Source: Ceratopteris richardii (taxonomy: Eukaryota; Streptophyta; Polypodiopsida; Polypodiales; Pteridaceae). Taken from it: a stretch of 64,000 bases of DNA. A program made the translations under genes and the position numbers. The notes beneath the pieces were generated by a model, which had not been told where the DNA came from, searched no databases, and worked only from the letters and a program-made list of their open reading frames with translations. Below, in pieces: positions 47,858 to 60,483 of this stretch; within the stretch, counting starts at the first letter, position 1, and every line of letters begins with the position of its first letter. The DNA lies in NCBI GenBank assembly GCA_020310875.1, contig CM035415.1, forward strand, positions 195,362,432 to 195,426,431. Reading direction: 5' to 3'.

Positions 47858-50049
47858 AGCATTGATTGAGGTCAGCCTTTTCATCTTCTATGGCTATAAG
47901 GCATCTCTCTAGTTGTTGGTGATTCGTAGTCAGTTGATGGTGACGGTCTTCGAGAGCCTGATACTCACTCTGAAGTTGATACACACACTGATGTAATGTT
48001 GAAAACATATTATTGACATTAAAGAATGCAAGGAAAGGGGAGGATGCAGGGGGAATGGGGAGGGGAAAGGGAGTTGTGAATGCTGTGGATTCAAGTGGTG
48101 AGGTGGGTGGAGGGGGTATGGGAGATTGAGGCTGCGTGGGGGGAGGGAGTGGTGCTGTGGCTGGTGATGTTTCCATTGTGTCGAACGTGTGTGTGATGGT
48201 GTAGATGGGGACAGTGGGTGGGGTGGATGTGATGTTTGTGAAGAGTGTTGTGAAAGTGGGCATGGTAACTCCTCCGAATTGGATGCCGGGAGAGAGAGGA
48301 ATTCTCATGACATATGTGGTAATGGCAGAAATAAGGGTGGTAGTGCCATGTGGTGAGGTGAGTTGTGTAGTGAGAGGTGAGGTGTGTGGTGAGAGTGGTT
48401 CCGCCTGATGTTCTTCTGTTTGTGTGTTATCTCCTGGTTCTAATACATTGATGTGAATTCGCTTGCCGGATCGCATGGGGCGGGTAGGCACTCGTTTCTC
48501 AAATCGATGAATGTAAGCCATGGCTGCATGAGCGGCTTCATCTAAGCCTACCGTGTCTGTGTGCAGGTTCATTGATTCAATAAACATGTCATCCACACCT
48601 TCCTCGGCTAACATTTGGCTCATGAGCACCTTTCCTGTCTTGAGCGACAGTTTGTGTTGTTCTTGGACTCGCTTCATGGTTTCATATAATCTTTTTATTT
48701 GGGCCGAGTATGCTGGAGCACTTGCTAGTTCTGAAAGTTCCTCATATTCTTGATCATACTCCTCGTTTGCTTTCTTCTTCTTCTTCTGTCTCTTCATCAT
48801 CCTCTTCTACTTCTACTACTTCCGGTTGGGTCAGGGCTGAAGTTGTAGTAGTGGGTTGTGGTCCTTGGGTCTGCTCTGCTTCTGTCTCCAGGTTAGACTC
48901 ATTGATCAAGCGAGAAATTTCTTCATCTATCAAATTGGCTAGGGTGTAACCTTGTGGGAACTCCAAGTCCGATGGAATTGGAGGGAACACCAGATTGGGT
49001 CCTTATGCACTTGGTCTGGGTAGGCAAATGGTAAATGGTCGGACACGTCGCATTTGTGGAGGGTTTACCTCTGGTGTGGTGGTGGCTCCCCTTGCTTGGG
49101 CACATGGTAATTGAACTCCCCCTCTCATTTTCTTCGATGGAGGACCATACTTGTGCTCTTGAATGGGCACGTCGTACGCTAAGCACCTATAAATTATTTT
49201 GGTCAAAGCACAACACCCATGAAGCACATTCTTTTATTTCTTATTCCATTGTTGATGGGCTAGATGGATTTGATCGATGATCCAGTGTGGCAGATTGATG
49301 GTGAGATTCTCTATCTCTGCCAAGTACAAGCTGAACCATATCTTTTAAGGTGGCATTGTGAAGCGTTCTTGGGCAGGGAAAGCGAAGTGCTGCATGATTG
49401 TTCGTAGGTGGAGAGCGATGGTTGGTGTCATTGCTACCATGTCCTTCAATTTGTTGAGATCCTTGTGCTTCATCCTGCCTGGAATCATTGTTTCTTTCTT
49501 AGTGGGAATATGCATACCTTGCATCTTCAATGCTTCTCCTACTAGGTTGAGGGTCAATTTGAATCTTTTGAGTTTGTGGCCTGGCATCAGTGAAGGTAGA
49601 ACAAAAGTACTATCGCCTCCCTTGGCCCTGCTAGGGGTGATGGTACTGATAAAATAGGAACAGCGTAGGAAATCTGGCTTAGGTAAATGTCCCTGGAAAT
49701 AGCCATCCAAGCCCGCTTTGGTCCATACTGATCGCATCACTTTTGCATTCTGATATTGCTCAAATTCGTATGTGAAGAAATGATATCGTCCCCATTTGCC
49801 ATTAAACTCAAGTTCTGCCTCCCAAAAGTAGGTGTCGTCTCCTAATGGCCCCGCGACATCACTGAACCAATGTGCATGCTTCCCCACTTGAGAAGTGTGC
49901 CCCTGAGGCGAGTCCTGAATAGGAAGCACATGCACAACTCTAAGTTCTTGAGGTCTCTCCGTGAGTTGTGGTTCCACAAGGAGGGTTTCAATGTCCACTA
50001 TCTGGGCGCTAGACCCTGCCTGGGAGCCGGTGCCTCCGGCTTCTGCCAT
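47853..50049 (-). pseudogene. ORF3 of element F, N-terminal half
   Basis: Starts MAEAGGTGSQAG at 50049, like A and B, and has the same N-terminal region (LPKPDFLRCSYF, MQHFAFPAQERF). A stop near 49346, frameshifts between about 48750 and 49350 and small deletions break it. The acidic patch, Pro/Thr-rich middle (47990-48450) and start of the coiled coil (EDEKADLNQCYT at the H boundary) can be followed. In the readable N-terminal 230 residues it differs from A and from B about as much as they do from each other. Confidence 0.82.
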
Positions 50050-50233
50050 GTTACAGCTTGCTTGCTAGTTCTGTGAGAATATAGAAGCATGCGTTAACAT
50101 TGTAAAGGACAAGGTAGAACAATTTTTGTCCCCATTACAACATTAACATGAGGTGAATGATGAGTTAGTCGATCGGTGAGTGCTCGATGATTGTGTGTGT
50201 TGTTAATCCTATGAGCTAAGTGAATAGATGCAG
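50050..50233 (-). other. pol-ORF3 intergenic stretch of element F with putative splice acceptor
   Basis: Noncoding. On the minus strand TTAAC (plus 50093-50097) is followed by ATATTCTCACAG with its AG at 50071-50072, 22 bases before the ORF3 ATG, as in A and B. Confidence 0.5.
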
Positions 50234-53200
50234 TTAGTAGGTGGAGAGGAATGTACAAATGGGATCGGGGGGTTTATGACAAGCTTTTGGCTGCCAAACA
50301 CACTGAATGACTTTATGTTTTGTTTTCGTGAAGACTCTGGAGGGTGTTATGAGGGTGTCTGCTTGGAAATGAGGCTTTATAGGGGCCCATTTGCAAGTGA
50401 TTCCACTCGTGCTCATGTGTGAATATGTGTTTGTGTGAATCTCCAAGGTTACAAAAGGACGTCGGTCAACTATTCTATGGGGGCTTACACTTGAGACTTC
50501 ACACATAGCCATATGATATCCTGGGCTCGCATAGTCATCTGTCCTTGGCTGATCTCGTCCTTGTCTTCTCATCTTCATTTTTTAGATGCATTCCAAGGCT
50601 TCTGCATGTGCTTCTTCTCGAACTCGTTTTTCCTCTTCTTTACGTTTCTTGGCAGTGTTGAGTCGATTGAGCATTTCCTCATTGAGAGGTTCTTGATATA
50701 ACTTGACTCTACATCCGCTTATGTAGCTAGGGAGAATATCACCTTCGAGTGTGTCTCATTGGACTGCTCCACCAGTCGAGATCCTATTTATGATCATAGG
50801 TCCATAGCCTCTCTTCTCTAATTTTCTCGCATGTTGCTTCAAAGTGTAGACTAACACTAGGTCCCCTGCTTTCAATCCTTTATCCTTCACATGGGCATCA
50901 AAGTATGCCTTCTGCCTTTTCTTAGCTGCATATATTCCTACTACAGCTCTTAGTCTTGTTTCACCTAATCGTTCAAGGTAAAAAATTCTCGAAGAGAGTT
51001 CATGACCCGTCCACTCATGCTCTTGTGCCACTCTCAATGTGGGAATCAAGAAGTCCAAAGCTAGCACCGCATTTTGGCCAAATACCATCTGAAAGGGTGT
51101 GGCTTTGAGTACCGTTTTATAGGCAACTCTGTATGCCCAAACAACATGGTGTAGCTGTTTGTCCCAATCAGAGCGTTTATTATTTACCAATTTAGTCAAC
51201 ACGTTGCATAGGATCTTATGTGTGCTCTCAGCTTGGCCATTAGCTTGTGGGTGATAGGGGGCAGACTTCTTATGTACTACCAAGAATTCTTGGAGAAGAT
51301 TTTCAATAACTTCATTCAAGAAGTGAGTCCCTCTATCACTGACTAGCTCTATAGGTAGCCCATATCTCGTGAATACATTCTCAAATAAGAACTTCGCTGT
51401 CGTTTGAGCATCGTTCTTTGTGGTAGCTTTCACTTCTACCCACTTGGTTAAATAGTCTGTGGCCACAATGATATATTCAGCATATGAACCCTTGGCTGGG
51501 GGATTAATAAGACCTACAAAGTCTATTCCACATTTAGAGAATGCACGTCCACCCATCATAGGTTTTAAAGGCATCTCATATTTGCGTATAGGATACCGAG
51601 TTCGCTGACAAACATCGCATCTCTTCACATAGGTATGTGCGTCCATGTGAAGGGTAGGCCACCACAACCCTGCAAATAGGATTGCCTTGATCACCCGATC
51701 TGGTCCAAAGTGTCCTCCTGCTACACCTTGGTGAGCAGTCTCCAAGATCTTAAGATACTTGCTCTCATGGACACATAGTCTCGGGTAACCATCTTTACCA
51801 CACTTGTATAAATTATCACCAATGAGTGAGTAATCTAGGGCTTCTTGTTCTAGACTTCTTTGTCTCGTTAGGGTCTTATCTTGAGGAAATGTTTTTGTCC
51901 TCAGGAAGGCTACCGGTGGTTCACTCCAATCCGGCATTATGGACACTTGATATAGAGTGGCATGCTCCACAGGTGGTTTAGTGCAACAGATTGGGCATTC
52001 CTTGCACAACTTATGGACATCAGCTTCCATGGTCGGCCAGTGCACCCCGAGTCTCCTTAGTGTCTGTAGGGTTCGTTGCTTTGAGTAGTGTTGCTCTAAT
52101 GCACCTACATGTGCTAATTGCAACCATTTTGCATACTCGTCCTCTTCCACACAACAAGCCAATATCCCTTGATCTGTCTGTTTGTACATGCTTCCTGCCA
52201 TGATATGGTACTTCTGTGCTTTTACTACCTCTCTACCTTGAGTGTTTATGACTGGGTGATTAGGCCCATATGTCAGTACTGGCAATAATGGCTTAGCCCA
52301 CTGAGGTACAACTTCCAAATTAAACAAGTAAGCATCAAGAAGGTCATCTGATACTCCTTGTGGGGATTCTCCAGATGTGAGCCTAGAGAGATGGTTTGCT
52401 CTCAAGTGAGTCTTCCCTTTCCTCACCACAACTTCAAAGTCGTATTCCATTAGTAAGAGAAACCATCTTACTAATCTACCTGTATTGCATGGCTTGTTTA
52501 CCAAGTACAACAGTGCTTGATGATCAGTAAAAAATTTAAACTTATTTGCAAGCAAATAGTGTCTAAACTTTTTAACTGCATATAGCATGCCTAATCCCTC
52601 TCGTTCAGTGGTGGTATAGTTTCGTTCAGCTGCATTCAACTGTCTACTAGCATAGGCAATTGGAAGATCCATATTACCTTCACCCGTAGGTTGTGCGAGT
52701 ACACATCCAATAGCATAATTGGATGCATCCACGTGAACATGAAATGACTTATTCCAATCTGGTGTGGTCAAGATTGGTGCTGAACACAATCTCCTTTTGA
52801 AATCATTGAAAGAGTCCTCACATTCATTAGTCCACTCAAAGTTGGTCAAAAGGCCGTACAGTGGCTTGGCAATGATGGTGTACATGTGTATAAAAGCGTC
52901 GGTAATAGCCACAATGCCCCATGAAAGCTTGTACTTCCTTGACATTCTTTGGCCTAGGCAACTCTGCTATGGCTCTTACTTTCTCTTCATCAGTGGATAT
53001 GCCATTCTTTGACACTATGTGTCCTAGAATCTTGCCTTGCCTGACCATGAAAACACACTTTTCTGGGTTCAGGCAGACTTGATACTCTCGACATTTGTTA
53101 AAGATTTGTCTGAGTTCACGGATATGGGTTTGTCTAATGTTGGAATGAGCACAAAGATCATCCACATAGACCTGTAAGTTCTTCCTCAAGAAATCTTTAA

Positions 53201-55460
53201 ACACGTGACACATCAGCCTCTCGAAGGTAGCAAGTGCATTGGTAAGCCCAAATGGCATTACTCTAAAGGCAAATATGCCCCACTCTATGGCAAAAGTTGT
53301 CTTATGCTGATCTTCTGATGCTATGGCCACCTGATTGTAGCCCGAAAATCCATCAAGGAAGCTGTACACTTGCTTGCCTGCTACTCTTTCTAAGAGATGT
53401 TCAGTGATAGGAAGTGGATAGTTATCTCGAATCGTGGCTGCATTAACCTTCTTCAAGTTAATGCACACGCATAGCTTCCCATTCGTCTTGGGCACTACTA
53501 CAATGGGGGATACCCACTCGGTGTGCTCAATTTCATAGATAAATCTAGCTTCCACCAGACGATGTATCTCTTCTTTGATCTTGGCAGCATAATTATCATT
53601 GTATGTGTATGGCTTTTGCTTAGAAGGTTTGACATCTGAGGTCATGGGGATAGTGTGTGAGCATATGTCAGGGTCCACACCTTTCAAATCCTTGTAACTC
53701 CAAGCGAATACATCTCTGTATTCTCTTAGCAAGGCTATCAATTCGTGCTCTTTGTCTTCCATCAGGTCATGGCCTATGTACGTGCATCTTTCTTCTCCTT
53801 CTTCTATGGCTACGACTACTTTCTTGGTAGTTTCTTTGTTATCATAGGCCTCTTCTGCTTGTACCTCGCATTTAGGCATCCCTATCATGACTCTTCTATC
53901 GTCTATCTCATACTTTTTAAAGTTTTCAGGGACCTCAAACAAAGATTCTTCCTGTTTTGGTGTGACTTCTCTCTTCTTTCTTTTCTTTCCTTCATCCTTA
54001 GGGGTCACTTGTGTGGCTAACCTTACATCATTTGTAAGATCTCCATGTCTCTGGGGTTGAAATTCTACTTCATAGAAGTATTCTTCATTTGATGCAAAAG
54101 GTGGGTCCATAATGATTGACTCTATATCGGAGTCGCTCGCATCCTCAAATGCATCAGGGCTAGGTTCACACTCTTCTAAAACGGAATCTCCCATGATTGG
54201 CTCTATGGAGAAGACTGGAATGTCATAGCCATCCTCATCACAGTGGGGTGTCCATTGTTCCTCATTGATGGCTACATCCATTGTTGCTAAGATTTCTGCC
54301 CAACCGTGAGGCTCAAATTCTTCGTCAGGAAATACTACCGGTGCATAGGCTGGGTCTTGAATTGATCTATGGGTTTCTTTCGCACCTATCTCCCTGGCCT
54401 TTTCTCTCTTCTCTTCTTCCACTGCCACTTTACACATCCATAAGTGAGTGTCTTCATGCATCCATGAGGATCCTGATCCTATGGAGTGCACAGACTCCGT
54501 GTCATCCTTGGCTTTATGGATAGGATTCCATTGAATAGGCGGTACATCTCTATGAGAGTAATCCTTGAGATTGACTTTGGTCGTAACACCTAAGTGTTGC
54601 AAATACAAGGAATTGGTTCCCCAATCCTGGACCACTCGGACTGTCGCATAAATGGTCTTCCCAAAATCATCTCATAGGCATGGTTCTTGCTGAAATCACA
54701 TATGGCAAAAGCATGCTCAAACTCAACACCGCATGTAGTGAGAGTTATTCGTTCTAGCAAGCCTAAGGGTCTTTCTATGTGACCATCAGCCATCTGCAAT
54801 TTCATCCTCGTGGGCCTGAGTGCTGGCTTGCCCCAACGCTTCCATAGGGAAGTGTTAGCAATAGCAACTCCTTTACCTGAGTCTAGAATTGCCTTGGTTG
54901 TGTACCCCTGATGGGTAATGGGAAGATAGGTGTTTCCTTCTTCACCTTCACTCATATCTCATATCTTGTCTAGAGGAATTTCTGGCACTGTTCTATGAGA
55001 ACCTACTTGGGAACGGGGTTTCACTACTTATGGCACTTGGTTAGCTACATGTTTCCATAATTCTGGCTTAACTTTGAGTAGCTCTTCTAAAGTGAGGTTG
55101 CACTGCACCTTAGTGTTTTTCACTACCTCCGTATTCCTAGGTGTGACTGAGTCTTCGTTTCTTACCATGACCGTGGGTGCTCTCATACAAGTAGACTTGG
55201 CTTCCCATGGGCCTGTGAAACGGGGTAATTCCTGTAGGGAGTTAGACTCGAAGTCTAACCTCTCTTGACTTTGTGCACTCTCCTGCTCTCCATAAATGGA
55301 AGGAATATCTTGTGGGAATTGATCATGCGTGTCATCCACAAGTTCAATGGGAGGAGGGACTTCACTTTCTTTAGCCCATTTTTCTTCTTGAATCTCTCGT
55401 AGGAATTCTGCTGTGTACCTATTCATATAAGAGGAGGTGTCTGGTTCAGTGGAATTGGGC
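50234..55460 (-). pseudogene. pol of element F, decayed, second retropepsin deleted
   Basis: Right to left: acidic N-terminal region, retropepsin 1 (AILDSGKGVAIANTSLW, ILGRPFMRQ), RT (YVDDLCAHS), RNase H, both HHCC modules, integrase core with its three acidic residues, then the tail. Lesions: stop near 55027, stop near 54957, frameshift near 54630, frameshift near 52890, stop near 50757, stop near 50583. Within the tail the sequence jumps from RPFVTLE to the last two W-x-P-K motifs (KWAPIKP, VWQPK), so the whole second retropepsin and the first part of the tail (about 1 kb) are missing. RT is otherwise well conserved, so decay is fairly recent. Confidence 0.88.
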
Positions 55461-57296
55461 ACAAAAGCTTCCTGTGGGGGAAGGCTTATTCTTTTACTTG
55501 CCTCATCTCTTCCTTGATTTTTTTCTTCCCTGGGAGATCTTGCAATTATGCTCTCTAACTTCTCTAGGAGTCCATCCAAGTGCAATTGTGTCTTAGTTGA
55601 GCCAGAGTAGTTGAAGAGGCGACTGGCTTCAAACATGGTCTGAGCCAACGGGACCATTTTCGCGCAAAGCTTGGTTCTTTCTATCTCTAGGTCAGCTCTA
55701 GGGTAGCACTTGTCATGATCCGTCACATTTGTCCCTTCTTGGATTCTGGCCTGATATGCCTTAAGCATCATGTCTATGTCTTCAGGAGTGGGGTCAGCTA
55801 ATACTGATCCTACTCTAGGGGGTGGTGGGATGGTTTGAGGTAGGTGGACAGATGGTGGGTTAGATGGTGATGGAAATGAGGGTGGTGGTATGTGAGAGTT
55901 TGTTTGAGAGGTGAGTTCAACAATTTTGGCTTTTGTTTCTCTTATGCTTTCTTCTAAGTCGCTCATCTTTTTAGACGATTGTCTTTTCATTCTCTCTCGG
56001 CTATCCCTCCAAGCTCTCGACCGTTTCTTGGCTATGCTCTCAGTTTCACTAACCTCTGCACTCTTCTCTTGACCTACTCTTGGGTTCTGTTGCAAAGCCT
56101 GGGCTCTAGTGACCACTTGCACTGGGGCAATCTCGTAAGAGATGCTCCTTTCCACAATCTTGACAAAAGCCATGTATTGTTACTGACTGTGTTGTGTAGA
56201 TGCAGGCATTGGGCAATCACGAATGAGGTGATCTCCTTGACATCTATAGCATGGTCCCCTAGGGAATGGGGGTCTTACCTGCCTAGGTTGAGGTCTTAGT
56301 GTTGGGATTTGTGTACATGAGATTTGCATACTCTAACTCCCAACTAGGTTCACTCGGTTTTTCACTATAGTAGGATTCACCATGTTCAGGAGACTACATA
56401 TAATAAGCCTGTGGACTATCTATGTGAGTGGAATCAAAACTATGATCACTCGGGTCACTTTCTGCAAGCAACGGAGTCACTGGGACTATGGCTCTATTCA
56501 AATTTTCCTCAGCAGTTGCATACTTTACAAGAATCACATTAGCTGGGGTTGGAGGTTGTTGAGCTAACACAGGTTGAGGCCTTTGTTGGTTTTGGTAGGG
56601 TTGTTGATAGGATTGCTGTGGTCTACCATATTGTTGTGGAGGGTACTGGTTCTACTATCTTCCCTGTTGTAGATAGGGCTGAGGGTAGGTTTGCCTAACT
56701 GCTTGCTTATTGTATGGGCAGTCTTGTGCTGTGTGATTTGTGTATCTCCGTTCTATGGTGCTGCTAGGGTTCACTTGGGGTTGAGCCATGATGGGACATA
56801 TGTTCGCCATATGGTCACCACCACAAGTATAACACCTCTTTACTGGAGCAAACCTTGGGATTTTTTTGCTAGTGACACCTAGTTTTTGAGCTACTTTCTC
56901 CGCAAGTTCCTCAATTGATGTGGATTGCGAGGAAGAGAGACTAGAGGCACTATCAGAATCTCTGTAGATTTTGGAAAGCTCTAACTCCTCCCCTAGGTTA
57001 TCCTCGATGTCGATGCACATGCGTACATACTCTTCTACAGTCCGAGGGTCCTTCAAGTACACATATGACCTCAATTTGGTACTTAGCAATCCATCCAAGA
57101 ATAAAGCCACTTGTTTGGCTGGTGTGGGTAACTCAGGAACAGGGCATATCTCAAGATATTGCCTAAATCTTCTTCCTGCAAGTCTCATGGTCTCTTGAGG
57201 GGTCTGCTTGAAGCTATGTATCAATGAGGAAGTATTATGCCTTATGCCACTTTTAGAGAATTCAATGATGAAAGCCTCTAAGAGTTGGTCTATGCT
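55461..57296 (-). pseudogene. gag of element F, 5'-truncated
   Basis: Begins in the capsid-like region (SIDQLLEAF at 57290) and continues through the first knuckle (RCYTCGGDH), a decayed middle (56170-56650), a roughly 100-base deletion near 56130 that removes most of the third knuckle region, and the C-terminal coiled coil. One open frame from about 56150 down to 55028 runs from gag straight into the Pol N-terminal region without any shift. At 57296 it meets plus-strand ORF3 sequence of element E. Confidence 0.85.
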
Positions 57297-58197
57297 TTAC
57301 AATTTAGAAATACAGAGATTCACAGGGAAAAGTCCTTCCTTCGCAACACAGTTCCAACCAGAAGACCCTCCTCCAGAAGCACAGAAAGGAAAAATCTTTC
57401 AACTGACATGGTGGCAAAAGCTTGTAGAGACATATCTTGAAATGCTCCGCACATGGAACCATGCTCCTTTACATTTATTGCACAATCCATATTATGGCCC
57501 CGTTCCACGAGGCAGATCATGGAAGGCATTCAACATAAAGGTACAAAATAATGCTCAATGTAAGGAGTGGCTCAATTATCCATACATCACGCCACCACAG
57601 GGCCCACGGTCAGTAGCGTACATGATGGCAACAATTCGACATTGGATGCCTCGATTGAAGCCCATGCCAGATGTTGCAACCCAAATGATGCTCAAAATTT
57701 TGGACATGATGCAAGTAGTGTTCAAAACTTTTAGAAATGCAGAAGCTCCACAGGTACGACTACCGGGGTTTACTCATGGAAATTACGATTTGGTGTACGA
57801 TATAAGCACCACCCCCAACATTCATGTGGCTTACGCTTGGCATGCACGCATCAAATACCTCCCCGCATGCTATAAACAGACATTTGAAGACATGTTCAGA
57901 TTAGGTTTCTGGGAATATCACTCGGAGGTCTTCGCACCGAAGCCTACACACGTGCTTCATCTCTTTGCATGTGAACAAACTATGTACTCCGAGTACTACA
58001 TGACACCGCAACCCAATGCCCTAGGTGAAATCAATTGGGATGCGCTACAAGCTGATCTAGCACGAGGATTACGGATCGGAGAACATGAGCTCGCCACCAA
58101 TGTGATACAATACTATATTGATCACCCTATAGAACAGAGGTCTATCAGGGGCGACAGACGCTATGAAGGGGAGAGTGTTGGCATACAAGTCATATGA
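57297..58197 (+). pseudogene. ORF3 C-terminal fragment of element E
   Basis: Open from the junction (YNLEIQRFTGK) to 58197. It matches B ORF3 from YNAEIQRVTG to the end at roughly four of five residues (KYLPACYKQTFEDMF, GFWEYHSEVFAPKPTH, NVIQYYIDHP). The B stop TAG is TAT here, so the frame runs 15 codons further, across the polypurine tract and into the LTR. No start codon of its own. Confidence 0.82.
58166..58175 (+). other. Polypurine tract of element E
   Basis: AAGGGGAGAG directly before the LTR. Confidence 0.8.
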
Positions 58198-58785
58198 AGA
58201 GCATACAGGCACAACGGAGCAGTCATGCACAATACAACAACAAGGCCTAATCATTTTTTTCCATAAAATATTTCCAATTCAAGTGATTTTTATCACTACA
58301 TACACATTGTAAATCCTATTTTTGGTAGAATAGACTCCATTTTGTTCAATCCGAGGAGTCCTCAAGCTTGAGGTGTATTAGAATAAGCTACATACCAATT
58401 TTCATAATTTTTAGAGTCCGTTTGAGCCCTCAAATAGGCTCTAGAACCTAATTATTAACTAGGCCGGACACTAGGTCTGGACAAGGCCAAATCTAGTCAA
58501 AAAACTATAAAAAGAGCTAGAGAGCTCATTTTTGAGGTTAGATTGTTTGTGAATTGAGCTTATGTAAGAGACTTTTTGACTAATGCAAAGAACTCCATTG
58601 TTCCTCTCCTTGCTCTTGCCTTGTGTGCACGCGTGTGTGTATCTGTGTGCATGTATGTGTGCTTCTCACTCACACACTTGTGCCATCACCTGCTCATAGT
58701 CTTCATACTAGTCCTCACGTCTCCACGGATTGACAATTATGAGGTGGATCTCCACATTGGTACTCACCATTGTGCTAGAGTGACA
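58176..58785 (+). repeat. 3' LTR of element E
   Basis: About 610 bases, TGTTGGCATAC...GAGTGACA. U3 palindrome at 58282-58297, TATAAAAA at 58506-58513, TG-rich tract near 58635-58665. Ends three bases earlier than the D LTR (GACA versus GACACCA), so the terminus may be slightly trimmed. Confidence 0.82.
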
Positions 58786-60483
58786 ACTGGGTATACAAGC
58801 TGAAGCGTAAACGTGATGGTACATTTGATAGGTATAAGGCTAGGCTTGTTGCAAAGGGTTATGCACAGGAAAGAGGCATTGATTTTGATGAGACCTTTGC
58901 ACCTACATGTCGTATGACTAGTGTTCGGAGCATCTGTGCACTTGCAGCCCATCATGGTTGGAATGTACATCAGTTGGACATTAAAACACCATTTCTGAAT
59001 GGCAGCTTGCATGAAGAAGTGTATGTTTTTCAGCCCCGTGGCTTTGTGCAAAAAGGGCATGAATACCAAGTGTGCAGGTTAAAGAAGGCATTATATGGTT
59101 TAAAGCAAGCACCACATGCTTGGTATGAGAAGATACATGCCTATCTGATTGTACATGGTTTTGAGAACAATCCAACTGAAAGCACCTTATATGTTAAGTG
59201 TGCTAATGATGTGCTTCTGATCATTGTTGTCTATGTTGACAACATGCTGCTCACTGGTCCTATTAAGAAGCATATTGCTAATTTTAAGGCTAATTTGCAT
59301 GCCTCATTTGAGATGTCTGATTTGGGGCATTTGCATCATTCTTTGGGCATTTAGTTTATGCACGTTGATGGTGGAATGGCTTTGTGTCAAACCAAATATA
59401 TTGACACATTATTGCAGCATTTTAGCCTTGAAGACTGTCAGCCTATTGCCACTCCTATGGAGACAAGTTTATGATTGAGTCTTCATGATGCTAGGGATGC
59501 ATTTGATGCTGTTCTCTATTAGCATGTTGTTCGATCCTTGATTTACTTATGCATTACTCAGCCAGATATGCTGTCTCACAAATGAGCAGGTTTATGCGTT
59601 GCCCAGGAGTCAAGCATTGGCAGGCGGTTAAGCGTATCTTTCGCTACTTGAGTGGTACTCGGCTACTTGGGTTGTTTTATCCCAAGGGGGGGATCACTAC
59701 CTCCAGATTTGCATGCTTTTTCTGACTCCGATTGGGTTGGTTGCTATGACACTCATGTGTCCACTAGTGGCTTTTGCTTCATGCTTGGTAGCTCATGTAT
59801 ATCTTGGTTGAGCAAGATGCAGCCTACTGTGGTCATTTCCAGTTGTGAGGTTGAGTATAGGGCAGCTTTCACAGCGATTGTTGAGTGTGTATGGCTCAGA
59901 TGCCTTATGGCTGATTTGGGTGTTGGTCTTTCTACGACCAGCATCTTCACTGACAGCCAGAGTGCATTGGCAGTTGCGAGGAACCTTGTGTTCCATGCTC
60001 GCACTAAGCACATTGAGGTGCATTATCATTATGTCATGGAGAGGTTCTCTGCTCGGGAGATCAGCTTGACATATGTGCCCATGTAGGAGAACATTGCAGA
60101 CCTTTTCAGGAAGGCTCTACCTAGGGAGAAGTTTGAAGCTTTCCGCAAAGCTTTGGGCCTACTTCCTTTTGTGGAGTGATTTCCACATAGCTTGGCACTT
60201 CCTTATACATGAGTGCCAGCTACTTGTTCACCAGATCACTCCCAGGGGAGATTTGTTGATATATTTAGGTAGTGATGTGGGTGAACACTCTAGGATCATC
60301 GGGGCACTTTCTTCCCTCTTTAGGAGGTTTTTTTCCCCCGGCTTGTATATACGCCTATTGCCCTAATGGGCTACTTATCTTTGTACATTCTCTAGTAATA
60401 CATTCAGTATTGTGTGTTGTGCTCCAAGCTTCTTCTTCTTTCTTCTATTGTTCGCATGCTTCCATAGACGTCTAACTCCAACA
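58786..60483 (+). pseudogene. Copia fragment G': RT, RNase H and 3' LTR
   Basis: Starts inside RT (WVYKLKRKRDG), same family as G and differing from it by several percent. The catalytic motif reads YVDN instead of YVDD. A stop at about 59353 and further breaks to 59650 separate it from an RNase H region (SDSDWVGCYDTHVSTSGF, SSCEVEYRAAF, TKHIEVHYHYV) that ends at 60086. A noncoding stretch, the purine tract near 60243-60252 and a 230-base LTR follow. Confidence 0.85.
60254..60483 (+). repeat. 3' LTR of copia fragment G'
   Basis: 230 bases, TGTTGATATATTTAGG...CTAACTCCAACA. Nearly the same as the LTR at 63732-63961. It is not followed by a primer site, so it is a 3' LTR. Confidence 0.88.

Larger units (their letters stand above)
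40941..57296 (-). mobile_element. Decayed gypsy element F, split by copia element H
   Basis: Right to left: gag from mid-capsid, pol, ORF3 N-terminal half, then (beyond H) a short ORF3 coiled-coil piece. Both LTRs, the first ~400 codons of gag and the C-terminal part of ORF3 are missing. Many stops and frameshifts. The GGTAT duplication on either side of H proves that 40941-41308 and 47853-57296 were once contiguous. Confidence 0.88.
57297..58785 (+). mobile_element. 3' end of gypsy element E
   Basis: ORF3 C-terminal ~300 codons, polypurine tract and 3' LTR. It is closest to B in ORF3 and U3. Its left side joins element F in opposite orientation; its right side joins copia RT sequence, into which E may have inserted. 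Confidence 0.82.

Noticed and set aside
38456-60483. G and G' as the two halves of one copia element split by insertion
   Set aside because: They overlap by roughly 700 bases of RT and differ there by several percent, so they are separate copies.
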